This document shows, one piece after another, positions 7,076 through 14,385 of a stretch of DNA of 48,337 bases. The notes under the pieces were generated by a model, which worked only from the letters and a program-made list of their open reading frames with translations, was not told where the DNA came from and searched no databases. The DNA lies in the IMG/VR virus record IMGVR_UViG_3300042484_000872, positions 1 through 48,337 of that record, one strand, 5' to 3'. The position numbers and the translations under genes are program-made. The DNA comes from a virus. Positions within the stretch are counted from its first letter, which is position 1, and the number at the start of each line of letters is the position of its first letter.

Positions 7076-7786
7076 TTATTGTAACATTACCATTGGAACA
7101 GGCCCATTACTTAGAATTAGTAGCGTAGGATTTGCAGGAACTGGATCAGTATATAAATACACGGTATTAGAAAGAACAGTATATACGACACTAGCAGTTG
7201 CAGAATTACCTATTGACATTAAATTTCCAAGAGTTACACTTCTTATAGATTGAGTTGAATTTAAAATTGTTCCCATCCAATAAGTTTTACCAGCTTCAAA
7301 TGTATATACTGTGTTATATGTTTTTGTACCAAGAGTAGAGCAATCAAGATCTACAGATTCAATTAATAATCCATTTGGTCTACCGTTTACATCAGCATAA
7401 ACTAATATTTTTGCTAACGCTGAAGCAACACCAGTATTTACTTGAATTGAAACATTTGATATTGTTAAATCATTTGCTGGTATAAAAGGAGATAGGATCA
7501 TAAGATTTGAAACATACCCAGTACTACTTGGAGCGGTCCCTGTTAAAGCAACTGAATATTTTAATCCTGAAACTTGAGGAAGAAGCATATGAGCTCCACC
7601 TGTAGCAGTACTACTTACAGTGACATTACCTGTTGCTTGATCTACTGATACACCTGTTCCAGCTATAATACTAGTTACTCCTCCTCCTGAAGGAACTAAT
7701 GATGTAATTAATTCATCAAGGTTTAACCAATGATCAAATCCTTTTTTTCTTTTTTCCCAGAATCCTGGTTTTATAAATGTAGGCAT
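7076..7786 (-). CDS. Tail fibre/adhesin-like protein with FIKxGFW anchor
   Basis: A 236-aa protein. Residues 1-30 (MPTFIKPGFWEKRK, then HWLNLDELI) match the N-terminus of the collagen-like protein at 11511-12560, implying a shared attachment module. Next comes VTSIIAGTGVSVDQATGNVTVSS, a repeat type typical of phage tail fibres. The C-terminal 150 residues are beta-rich and Ser/Thr-rich, with a carbohydrate-binding-like look (VYADVNGRPNGLLIES, FEAGKTYWMGTI). The likely role is host surface binding at the tail. The identity of the C-terminal domain is uncertain. Confidence 0.78.
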   Translation of the reverse strand: MPTFIKPGFWEKRKKGFDHWLNLDELITSLVPSGGGVTSIIAGTGVSVDQATGNVTVSSTATGGAHMLLPQVSGLKYSVALTGTAPSSTGYVSNLMILSPFIPANDLTISNVSIQVNTGVASALAKILVYADVNGRPNGLLIESVDLDCSTLGTKTYNTVYTFEAGKTYWMGTILNSTQSIRSVTLGNLMSIGNSATASVVYTVLSNTVYLYTDPVPANPTLLILSNGPVPMVMLQ

Positions 7787-7792
7787 AATGTT

Positions 7793-8077
7793 TTAATTTA
7801 AATTTATTTCAAATGTAATCACACTTGATGTTTTAATACTCTTACTCATATCAAGCCTTATTTGAAATATATTACAGAACTTCAATATCTCTTCTATGAG
7901 CATATTGTTATACTTAGGAAGACTTGTTGCTATTCTGAATCTATATGATTCTAAAGTTTTTGTTATCTCTAGACTACATAGTTCATCTACAGAAGAAATT
8001 ACACCCTCCAAATGTGCAAGAAAAACTTCATCGTTATCTTGCATCAATTTAGGAAAGTGTTTTCTGTTTATCTCCAT
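7793..8077 (-). CDS. Hypothetical protein
   Basis: A 94-aa protein, helical in the first half (DEVFLAHLEGVISSVDELC) and beta-like in the second (YRFRIATSLPKYN, SSVITFEINLN). No family is recognised. The start is joined to the stop of the Dps-like gene by a TAATG overlap at 8075-8079, so the two are probably translated together. Confidence 0.7.
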   Translation of the reverse strand: MEINRKHFPKLMQDNDEVFLAHLEGVISSVDELCSLEITKTLESYRFRIATSLPKYNNMLIEEILKFCNIFQIRLDMSKSIKTSSVITFEINLN

Positions 8078-8493
8078 TATGACAATGTTAATAGGTATTT
8101 TGTTTTAGCCGCTTCTCCAGATAAACTATCTGCAAGATTACATACATCGTGGAAAGAATTCTTCTCACCATATACTTTTAAATCTGATGCAAAAGACATA
8201 AGATCTGATACACATTGTTCAGGTTTGCAGTTGGTAAGAGGTTCAATCTTATAAATACCAGGTCTTTTTCCTGTATAGCCCATAATCTTTTCAACTACAC
8301 CATCTTTAAAATCATGTACATAATCATATAATCCACCAAGAGCTTGATGCTCTGCATAACTAGTAGTTTGCCAATGTAGCAGGTGTAATTGCTCATGAAA
8401 GTAAGTAAGCTTTGCAGCTATACTATCTAACGTTAAGCCTTCAGATGCTGATGATTTCATCATGTCATCTGGAAATAATGATTTTACTGCCAT
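8077..8493 (-). CDS. Ferritin/Dps-like protein (DUF5856-like)
   Basis: A 138-aa protein, mostly helical. The segment from T30 to Y73 has FHEQLHLLHWQT (H33, E34, H37, H40, W41), a further His (H49), then LYDYVHDFKDGVVEKIMGY. This spacing (His-Trp, a later His, then D...E on the following helix) resembles the ferroxidase region of Dps/ferritin-like proteins. Phage members are known to me as DUF5856. It could bind metal or simply use the four-helix fold as a virion component. Gene context is tail adhesins, which is odd for an iron protein. Metal binding is inferred. Confidence 0.65.
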   Translation of the reverse strand: MAVKSLFPDDMMKSSASEGLTLDSIAAKLTYFHEQLHLLHWQTTSYAEHQALGGLYDYVHDFKDGVVEKIMGYTGKRPGIYKIEPLTNCKPEQCVSDLMSFASDLKVYGEKNSFHDVCNLADSLSGEAAKTKYLLTLS

Positions 8494-8498
8494 GATTA

Positions 8499-8768
8499 TT
8501 AAACTATTGTTGTAGTTGTAGTAGTCGTAGGAGCTACAGTTGTGGTTGTAGTTGTTGTAGGTGCTACAGTTGTACTAGTTGTAGTGGTAGGAGCAACTGT
8601 AGTAGTGGTTGTTGTTGTTGTATAATTACAACACTCCTTAGCATCTATCTCTTTCCAATTACCCACCTTCGGTTTAAATGCTTGTACAATTAAACTGCTT
8701 GATACTACACGTCCTGAACCATCAAAACGTACATAAGCTTTAAGCTTATTATTATTATTTCTAGCCAT
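8499..8768 (-). CDS. Thr-rich tail module protein lacking a C-terminal domain
   Basis: An 89-aa protein in two parts. Residues 1-50 are a compact module (LKAYVRFDGSGRVV, KPKVGNWKEIDAKECCNY) shared with the next upstream gene (8784-9203). Residues 51-89 are almost only threonine in repeats of the form TTTTTTTVAP. Unlike its paralogue, nothing follows the Thr tract, so it is a module plus bare linker. Poly-Thr tracts of this kind are common in Bacteroidota phage tail proteins and may be glycosylated. It may be a remnant that lost its receptor-binding domain, or a product of repeat slippage. Confidence 0.72.
   Translation of the reverse strand: MARNNNNKLKAYVRFDGSGRVVSSSLIVQAFKPKVGNWKEIDAKECCNYTTTTTTTTVAPTTTTSTTVAPTTTTTTTVAPTTTTTTTIV
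8504..8622. repeat. Thr-coding ACN tandem repeat
   Basis: About 120 bp of short direct repeats, read on + as GTTGTAGTNGTAGGAGC-like units, encoding TTTT(T)VAP blocks of the 89-aa protein on the - strand. The codon mix (ACA, ACT, ACC, ACG) varies, so it is not a simple homopolymer, but the blocks are similar enough for recombination or slippage. Related tracts lie at about 8999-9056, 10520-10548, 10670-10695, 11355-11385, 44262-44290 and 45355-45500. Confidence 0.8.
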
Positions 8769-8783
8769 GATTTATTTTTTAAA

Positions 8784-9203
8784 TTATACTGGACAAGGTC
8801 CTAATGATTCAATTGTTGGTGTAAATAAAACTGCAATTATTCCACCACCTGCAGCATTAGCATTTGCACAGAATTGTCTAAAATCTCCAGGATTAAGAAG
8901 TCCTTCATCTATTACTTCATTGTTACAATCTATATATGATAAATATCCTGGAGTAGCACCATTGTTAGTAACAAGATATTCAACACAATTTATACCTAGT
9001 GTTGTTGTTGTAGTAGTTGATGGTACTACAGTTGTGGTTGTAGTGGTGGTAGGAACGTAGTTACAGCATTCATATGCTAGAATTTCACGCCATTTACCAA
9101 CCTTTGGCTTATTTTTTCTAAGGACTAAGCTTCCTGCAACTATTCTGTGGCTACCATCGTAGCGAACAAAAGCCTTTAAAGGTCTTGAATTAATGCTTCC
9201 CAT
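8784..9203 (-). CDS. Thr-linked modular tail protein
   Basis: A 139-aa protein. The N-terminal module (LKAFVRYDGSHRIVAGSLVL, KPKVGKWREILAYECCNY, about residues 9-48) is paralogous to that of the 89-aa protein. A poly-Thr linker (TTTTTTTVVPSTTTTTT) follows. The C-terminal domain begins GINCVEYLVTNNGATPGYLS and contains YIDCNNEVI, GDFRQFCANANA and an end Cys. That domain type is often found in Bacteroidota phage proteins after Thr linkers. It probably sits on the tail surface; attachment through the N-terminal module is inferred. Confidence 0.75.
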   Translation of the reverse strand: MGSINSRPLKAFVRYDGSHRIVAGSLVLRKNKPKVGKWREILAYECCNYVPTTTTTTTVVPSTTTTTTLGINCVEYLVTNNGATPGYLSYIDCNNEVIDEGLLNPGDFRQFCANANAAGGGIIAVLFTPTIESLGPCPV

Positions 9204-9220
9204 TTGTTTTAAATTTAGGG

Positions 9221-10237
9221 TTAATAGTTTAGGTTGTATTTTTGTTTTAGTTCATTTAATTTAGTTGCATAGAACCAAGTGCAATATTTTTTTGATTTTT
9301 CATCATTAAGGATAACATCTAAGTTAGGATCTTTTGTTGGATCTGATCCCATATGATATTTTCCTTTATAGAAAGCTGGGTAACCATTTCCTGTTTCAGA
9401 AACTATTCCTGCATTATGAAAGATTGTATGTGTGTCTAATTTGATAATTGGATCTGTAGCCCAAGCAAATGCTAATTCTGGAACCACTTTAGTTTCTCCA
9501 TCTCTTAACCATATGTTCCATAAAACTGCCCACATATCAGCACACCAACTTTGGTATCCAGAATTCTCATCTTTAAAGAACTCTCTATTTATCTTTTGTA
9601 AATATGTTCTTATAAGGATACAATCATTCATCACCTTGCTCCAGAAATCACCATCTATGTTCTTTAATAGATATTGTGCTCCTCCTGAATGATCATTATT
9701 AGCTTCACAGATTTCTCTGCTTATTCCTATAATACTAGCAAGTTCTCCAAGAATATCTCTGCTCTTGTATTCTTCTAGCTTTTCTGGTAACACTTGGTGT
9801 ATCTTACTATCAAAATACTTAGCGTTTATGTAGCTATTTGTATCAGATAGATAGTTGATGTCATCCTCTAAGAATTTATCTACATTAAAATCCTTCATGA
9901 ATAGAATATCACTATCACAATAGAAGATAGCTTTTTCTTTTAACTCTGGATGTTTTTTAAAATGTTTCCAAAGAACATATGGTCTTAGTACAGGAATGTA
10001 TATTCCTAATAACTGATTTAGGTTATCTTCATCTGCATAGTAATGAAACTCTGCTTCTGGATATAGATCTTCTATCTGTTTCCATTTATCTCTGTTCTCT
10101 CTCCCTTTAGGTGTAAAGATAACTGATATAGCTTTATCAGAATGTCCTATTTCTTTTAGACTCTCTAACCAAAGATTCACTTGCCATGTATAATAAATAT
10201 CGCTTGGACAAGCTTGTAAAAATTTTAAATCTTTCAT
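9221..10237 (-). CDS. Glycosyltransferase-like protein (GT-A fold) in the tail gene cluster
   Basis: A 338-aa protein. AIFYCDSDILFMKD has the DXD motif (D108-D110) after an elongated N-terminal Rossmann-like half (KAISVIFTPKGR, LLGIYIPVLRPYVLWKHF). Later segments, SGGAQYLLKN and CADMWAVLWNIWLRDG, match the second half of GT8-like or HPAT-like transferases, where a Gly-rich and a Trp-rich block shape the acceptor site. FHNAG near the C-terminus could give a metal-ligand His. It lies among Thr-rich tail proteins rather than with the two + strand transferases, suggesting those proteins as its acceptors (inference). Confidence 0.75.
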   Translation of the reverse strand: MKDLKFLQACPSDIYYTWQVNLWLESLKEIGHSDKAISVIFTPKGRENRDKWKQIEDLYPEAEFHYYADEDNLNQLLGIYIPVLRPYVLWKHFKKHPELKEKAIFYCDSDILFMKDFNVDKFLEDDINYLSDTNSYINAKYFDSKIHQVLPEKLEEYKSRDILGELASIIGISREICEANNDHSGGAQYLLKNIDGDFWSKVMNDCILIRTYLQKINREFFKDENSGYQSWCADMWAVLWNIWLRDGETKVVPELAFAWATDPIIKLDTHTIFHNAGIVSETGNGYPAFYKGKYHMGSDPTKDPNLDVILNDEKSKKYCTWFYATKLNELKQKYNLNY

Positions 10238-10266
10238 AATGTAGTTGGTTTTAATTTTGGTTTTAT

Positions 10267-10653
10267 TTATTGATCAGCAGTTATTATTCCACCTGTTATT
10301 GTTAAGCAAACTCCATAACCTTTATTATAACTTCCATCAGGAAATGGTATTGTTGCTGCTTCATCTAACCATATTGCACATCCTATTTCTGGAAAGAAAA
10401 GTGCACAATTATATGTCATCCATACGTCAAAATAAACTTGTGGGTTTGGACATGCTTGAGGACATATTGCAGGACAATTAACAAATTTATTTGTACTATT
10501 AACTATAGTATCAGGTGATATAGTGCTAGTAGTAGTGGTTGTAGTAGGACATCCACCAGCTCTAACACAGATTAGTTGTTCTAACTGTTTAGAGATCTGC
10601 CAAAGAAGATTTGTTCTTGTACTTCCACCTATTTGTCTGTTTGGTATTGCCAT
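10267..10653 (-). CDS. Thr-linked modular tail protein, copy 1 of the MAIPSRQIGW family
   Basis: A 128-aa protein. Residues 1-35 (MAIPNRQIGGSTRTNLLWQI, then SKQLEQLICVRAGGC) match the two genes upstream. A short TTTTTTS linker follows. The C-terminal domain (about 60-128) has several cysteines (CPAICPQACPN) and the segments YFDVWMTYNCALFFPE and IWLDEAATIPFPDG. This layout of conserved head, Thr linker and unique tail suggests a shared docking part and a variable binding part. The host target is unknown. Confidence 0.75.
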   Translation of the reverse strand: MAIPNRQIGGSTRTNLLWQISKQLEQLICVRAGGCPTTTTTTSTISPDTIVNSTNKFVNCPAICPQACPNPQVYFDVWMTYNCALFFPEIGCAIWLDEAATIPFPDGSYNKGYGVCLTITGGIITADQ

Positions 10654-10663
10654 TGTTTATTTT

Positions 10664-11017
10664 TTATAATGCTGTTGTTGTAGTGGTAGTGGTGTGAGAA
10701 TCTATACAAGGTTGACACTCATTAAGAGTGGGCCATACATATGTAATAGTTCCAACATCTGCTGGGTTAGTTGTTTGATCAATTATAAACCAACATTCAG
10801 GTGTATCATTATTAACGATAGTACCTTCAGGTAATACACCTGTACCAGTGTAAGAAATAACATGGTATTCCATTCTCTCACATCCTGCTACATTATAATT
10901 AGTAGTTTGACCACAGCCACCAGCAGTTACACATGTCAGACGTTCTAATTGCTTAGATATCTGCCATAGTAAGTTAGCTTTAGTGCTCCATCCAATTTGT
11001 CGAGAAGGTATTGCCAT
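10664..11017 (-). CDS. Thr-linked modular tail protein, copy 2 of the MAIPSRQIGW family
   Basis: A 117-aa protein. The head module is MAIPSRQIGWSTKANLLWQI through ERLTCVTAGGCG. Here the Thr linker has moved to the end: the protein closes with HTTTTTTTAL, and a beta-rich domain (YNVAGCERMEYHVISYTG, ECWFIIDQTTNPADVG) sits between head and Thr tract. A terminal Thr tract with nothing after it again looks like an open join to a missing or exchangeable domain. It lies 4 nt downstream of copy 3. Confidence 0.75.
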   Translation of the reverse strand: MAIPSRQIGWSTKANLLWQISKQLERLTCVTAGGCGQTTNYNVAGCERMEYHVISYTGTGVLPEGTIVNNDTPECWFIIDQTTNPADVGTITYVWPTLNECQPCIDSHTTTTTTTAL

Positions 11018-11021
11018 AATA

Positions 11022-11492
11022 TTATAAAACTGTATAGTTATAAACTTTTATATCCACTCTAATATTTACTTGTTCTGCACTAATAACTTCTGGACAAGTT
11101 AAATATATTGCAGTTCCAGCATTTCTTACCAACCATGGAACATATATATCTTCACCATCTCCAGCAGAATAACAAAAACCTATCAATCCATAACTATCAA
11201 CTATAATATCTAAAAGTTCTATAACTATACTACCTAAATATGGACTACTACTAAAATTAACATTACCTAGCGTATTTTCAAATTCAGATTGAACAGTAAC
11301 TACACCCTCTATATCTTGACTTAATATAGCTGTATATACTTTATAAGAAGGTAAAATGGTTGTAGTGGTGGTAGTGGTAATAGCACCACAGCCACCAGCT
11401 GTTACGCATGTTAATCTCTCTAATTGCTTAGAGATTTGCCATAAGAGATTATCTTCTGTTCCCCAGCCTATTTGTCTTGATGGTATAGCCAT
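11022..11492 (-). CDS. Thr-linked modular tail protein, copy 3 of the MAIPSRQIGW family
   Basis: A 156-aa protein. The head module (MAIPSRQIGWGTEDNLLWQI, ERLTCVTAGGCG) is nearly identical to copy 2. A TTTTTTT linker (about 38-45) is followed by a beta-rich domain of about 105 residues (SYKVYTAILSQDIEGVVTVQ, IVIELLDIIVDSYGLIGFCY, NIRVDIKVYNYTVL). The three heads are far more alike than the tails, so the heads probably bind the same virion site while the tails diverged or were swapped. Confidence 0.76.
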   Translation of the reverse strand: MAIPSRQIGWGTEDNLLWQISKQLERLTCVTAGGCGAITTTTTTTILPSYKVYTAILSQDIEGVVTVQSEFENTLGNVNFSSSPYLGSIVIELLDIIVDSYGLIGFCYSAGDGEDIYVPWLVRNAGTAIYLTCPEVISAEQVNIRVDIKVYNYTVL

Positions 11493-11510
11493 TATATATA
11501 TTTTATTTTA

Positions 11511-12560
11511 TTAATAAATTTTTGTTAATGTAAAGTTTCTTGAAAGAATTGAGTTACCTGCATTAGTTGTATTCCATTGAACAGTGACTACAAGTGTATT
11601 ATCTATTGTTGTATTAAATGTCGTATTATTAACTGTGCTTAATACATATCCTTCAAAATTAGTTCCTGAATTTTTAATATAAGAAAACAATCCTCCTGAT
11701 GATATTGATGCAACACCTGCTCCTCCTAATGTTCTTATTGTAAAATATAAATTTATTAACCAAGACTTATTAGTTGTAGCATCCATAGAAATTATACCTG
11801 TATCAGCTAAAAGCACTCCAGCTAATGTTCTAACACGCACATGTAATGTTGCTGAACCTAAACAAGTGATTACACCATCTAATGCACAAGTGAAACTATC
11901 TCCTATTTGAAATCCATTAGCAGGAACAGTTAATGTACCTACACCTGGTCCTATTATTGTTGTTTCTACAATTGTAGCTGTTACAGGTCCTCCATCACCA
12001 GTTTGTGCAAATAAACCTGTAAGTCCTGAAGGACCTTGAGGACCTGTGTCTCCTTGTATTCCTTGAACACCTTGTAAACCTTGGTTACCTTGCAGTCCTT
12101 GTTCCCCTTGTATTCCCTGTGGACCAGTAGGTCCTTGATCTCCTTGTGGTCCTTTTATATCACCAGCATCAAACCAAGCTGTACCATTCCAAGTCATTAA
12201 AGACCCATCAGATAATAAAATCCATGCATCACCAATATTAGCTCCAGGTAAAGAGCCTGCACCAGCATTAAATGCTGCTAAGTCTGCATAAGAACCAAGA
12301 ATAGTTACAGAGTTACCTGCAGTTCCTTGAGGTCCTTGATCTCCAGTTACACCTTGTTCACCTTGTATTCCTTGAATTCCTTGATCTCCTTCTATACCTT
12401 GTTCACCTTGTACACCTTGTGGACCTTCAGGACCTATTGGACCAGGAACACCTGGACCAGCAATATCTGCTATAAGTTTATCAAGATTAAGCCAACCTTT
12501 GTACCCTAAACAAGGTTTACATAATTGATCCCAAAATCCTGCTTTAATAAATGTTGCCAT
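11511..12560 (-). CDS. Collagen-like tail fibre protein
   Basis: A 349-aa protein from ATG 12560; an upstream in-frame TTG (12581) overlaps the predicted promoter and is rejected. Residues 1-30 (MATFIKAGFWDQL, KGWLNLDKLI) match the anchor of the 7076-7786 protein. Two Gly-x-y collagen-like blocks (about 35-83 and 137-182) flank a small domain (VTILGSYADLAAFNAG, DGSLMTWNGTAW) that often sits between such repeats in phage fibres. The C-terminal 165 residues are beta-rich, probably a receptor-binding or trimer-ending domain. Collagen repeats imply a trimeric rod. Confidence 0.88.
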   Translation of the reverse strand: MATFIKAGFWDQLCKPCLGYKGWLNLDKLIADIAGPGVPGPIGPEGPQGVQGEQGIEGDQGIQGIQGEQGVTGDQGPQGTAGNSVTILGSYADLAAFNAGAGSLPGANIGDAWILLSDGSLMTWNGTAWFDAGDIKGPQGDQGPTGPQGIQGEQGLQGNQGLQGVQGIQGDTGPQGPSGLTGLFAQTGDGGPVTATIVETTIIGPGVGTLTVPANGFQIGDSFTCALDGVITCLGSATLHVRVRTLAGVLLADTGIISMDATTNKSWLINLYFTIRTLGGAGVASISSGGLFSYIKNSGTNFEGYVLSTVNNTTFNTTIDNTLVVTVQWNTTNAGNSILSRNFTLTKIY

Positions 12561-12578
12561 GATTAATGTTGTAAGTGT

Positions 12579-12607
12579 CAAAGATATAAGTTTTATTTTA
12601 TATACAA
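12579..12607 (-). promoter_or_regulatory. Bacteroidota-type promoter for the collagen-like fibre gene
   Basis: On the - strand, TATCTTTG (complement of 12579-12586) fits the -7 consensus TAnnTTTG. TTG (complement of 12605-12607) lies 18 bp upstream as the -33 element. The fibre start ATG (12560) lies 18 nt beyond the box. This is the best promoter match in the window and would be read by host housekeeping sigma factor. Confidence 0.65.
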
Positions 12608-12625
12608 TAACTGATTTTTAAATTG

Positions 12626-12646
12626 TTATAATTAAACTAATTATAA
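12626..12646. repeat. AT-rich perfect inverted repeat upstream of fibre promoter
   Basis: TTATAATTA-AAC-TAATTATAA: 9-bp perfect arms with a 3-bp centre, 19 bp upstream of the -33 element of the fibre promoter. A close relative, TTATAATTA-AAT-TAGTTATAA, occurs at 37719-37739 beside another gene break. It could be an operator or activator site; the AT content makes chance occurrence possible. Confidence 0.5.
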
Positions 12647-12672
12647 ATGTATATTTTTATAATTAAAATTGT

Positions 12673-13026
12673 TTATAATTCATTTCGTAATTCATTATAC
12701 TTAATTCTAATTTTATTACGTTGGCTCATTATTTCAATAGGTATTTCTATACCTGTATCTAATTTTCTTATAATATACCAATCTGTAATATAAAGTTCAT
12801 CATATTGAAGTTTGTTTAATTCTTCAATTCTTTGCTGTTTTCTAAATTGTACTTCTTGTTCAGTTATTCCTTCAATCCATCCTGTACCATTCCAAATAGG
12901 AACTAATAAATCTGAACTTGGTAAAATATCTGTTAAATTCCAATCAGCAATTTCACTTCCTTTAAAATCTAAAACTTCTTGTGTATATAAAATACATCTG
13001 CCTGTTTCTAATATTCTTGCTTTCAT
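12673..13026 (-). CDS. Tail-fibre-associated protein with fibre-assembly-like C-terminus
   Basis: A 117-aa protein. The C-terminal half (RIEELNKLQYDELYITDWYI, IRKLDTGIEIPIEI) has the pattern leucine-rich helix, then T-D-W-Y-x-x-R, then E/D-T-G-x-x-I-P. That pattern is widespread in tail fibre assembly or chaperone-type phage proteins. The N-terminal half has WNGTGWIEG, a common fibre-associated motif. It lies between two fibre genes, which suits a chaperone or adaptor role. The assignment is by motif and context. Confidence 0.6.
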   Translation of the reverse strand: MKARILETGRCILYTQEVLDFKGSEIADWNLTDILPSSDLLVPIWNGTGWIEGITEQEVQFRKQQRIEELNKLQYDELYITDWYIIRKLDTGIEIPIEIMSQRNKIRIKYNELRNEL

Positions 13027-13027
13027 A

Positions 13028-14086
13028 TTATACTTCTTCGATTTCTATTTGTATTGTAAAAGCTCCTCCTAAATTACCGCCACCGAATCCAGCTCTTCCA
13101 AAAGATATAAGAGGTATAATTCCGTGCCCTTTAGGTATTGTAACTCCGCCTGTAGTATCTTTAAAATTATATAATGTTCCACCTGGATTTAATGCAGTTG
13201 TTAAAACTTGAAAATCCTCACAAACTTGTACATTTGTTACAACTATATTAGTTGTTGAGTTTTGAGGAACTAAGTTCGAACCAATTACAATTCTTAATGG
13301 CTGTGCAAAATAACTACCACTATTAACCCTTGACTCAATAACAAAAGATTTAATTTTACAATTATACGGAGCAATCCCAATTGGCATTAATGTTATTATT
13401 CCTAATGCAGTTAAAGCAACACTAGTTCCTGAATTTACATTTGCAACAGATAATTCATAATTTGTAGAGCCAACCAAAACAAATGGGTTTGGAGATACAT
13501 TAGCTGGAAAAGTCCAAGCACTTCTATTGTTAAATACTTCTGTTCTTTTTTTATCATTTAGCTGATTTTGAATAGAACTAGTAACTCCTTTAACATAACT
13601 TAATTCAGTTAATGAAGGATATGTTGCAGTTGATAATGAGCCTATTGAATTTGTTCCACTCCAATATGTAAGTTCATTTGTAACTCCTGTACCTATAGAT
13701 GTTAAATATATATTATTATCTAATGTAAATGTTCCAGCAGCAGTCATTTTAACAAATGGTGTATTAGATACCCATGTAGGATAATTTAATGCTGCCCAAG
13801 TTCCTACAGTAGGAATAGTTGGAAAAGTTTGAAATGCCCCTGTACCATCTATATATTGAGATATTGTACCTGTAGGTAAAGGATAATACAATCCATTATA
13901 TACAATAGTACCATTGCTCCATGTAACAGAAGGATTGGGATAGGTTCCAGATAAATCACCACCAGCAGGTCCTGTAGGACTTCCACCTCCACCACCAAGT
14001 TTCTTTATCTGACCAAACTTATCAATAATAATAACTCTTCCATCATCAGTTGATGTATTACCATATTTATCTAATATCTGTATCAT
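13028..14086 (-). CDS. Tail fibre protein
   Basis: A 352-aa protein. An N-terminal segment (MIQILDKYGNTSTDDGRVII) is followed by a Gly linker (GGGGG) and AGGDLSGTYPNPSVTW, a hallmark repeat of Bacteroidota phage fibres. Then come shaft-like repeats (SLTELSYVKGVTSSIQNQLN) that usually precede a trimeric tip. The C-terminal 150 residues are beta-rich with a Gly-rich end (FGRAGFGGGNLGGAF), probably the tip domain. It starts in an ATGA overlap with the upstream 100-aa gene. Confidence 0.85.
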   Translation of the reverse strand: MIQILDKYGNTSTDDGRVIIIDKFGQIKKLGGGGGSPTGPAGGDLSGTYPNPSVTWSNGTIVYNGLYYPLPTGTISQYIDGTGAFQTFPTIPTVGTWAALNYPTWVSNTPFVKMTAAGTFTLDNNIYLTSIGTGVTNELTYWSGTNSIGSLSTATYPSLTELSYVKGVTSSIQNQLNDKKRTEVFNNRSAWTFPANVSPNPFVLVGSTNYELSVANVNSGTSVALTALGIITLMPIGIAPYNCKIKSFVIESRVNSGSYFAQPLRIVIGSNLVPQNSTTNIVVTNVQVCEDFQVLTTALNPGGTLYNFKDTTGGVTIPKGHGIIPLISFGRAGFGGGNLGGAFTIQIEIEEV

Positions 14087-14385
14087 TGAGTTTGTGTAGC
14101 ACTAACATAATATGTTCCACCTGGAACATTAGTTGTTATTTGAAGATAGTTTCCTGGGTATAATGTATATGATTCATTATCTCTTACAGAATCACCAGCG
14201 CTAAGATCAAATCTATATATAGGAACAACTTGTGCTTCTGGTATACCTATATGTTTATATAGAATAACATGATAATCACTTGCTAAGTTATTTATAATAA
14301 TAGTGTTTACAACAAGTGTATCTGTTGTAGACTTTATTATTGTTGAACCATTAGTTGCTATTTGACCTTGAAAGATTATTTCCAT
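14083..14385 (-). CDS. Beta-rich fibre accessory protein
   Basis: A 100-aa all-beta protein (MEIIFQGQIATNGSTIIKST, DTLVVNTIIINNLASDYHVI, PGNYLQITTNVPGGTYYVSA). The pattern looks like a small beta-sandwich of the type found in phage head or tail decoration. It is coupled to the downstream fibre gene by ATGA and to the upstream 44-aa gene by TAATG. Role inferred from context only. Confidence 0.68.
   Translation of the reverse strand: MEIIFQGQIATNGSTIIKSTTDTLVVNTIIINNLASDYHVILYKHIGIPEAQVVPIYRFDLSAGDSVRDNESYTLYPGNYLQITTNVPGGTYYVSATQTQ

Noticed and set aside
8504-8622. Regular short repeats that could suggest a CRISPR or satellite array
   Set aside because: Units are in frame with a Thr-rich protein, have no spacers of constant length, and recur as coding linkers elsewhere.
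8767-9060. Open frame on the + strand with a Val-rich C-terminus
   Set aside because: It is the mirror of the poly-Thr coding DNA of the - strand gene; composition outside the repeat is not protein-like.
10245-10481. Leu-rich + strand open frame
   Set aside because: Shadow of the 128-aa - strand gene; no plausible start context or domain.
12561-12581. TTG start at 12581 for the collagen-like fibre
   Set aside because: It would add seven poor residues and place the start inside the -7 promoter box; ATG 12560 gives the conserved FIKxGFW anchor at the N-terminus.
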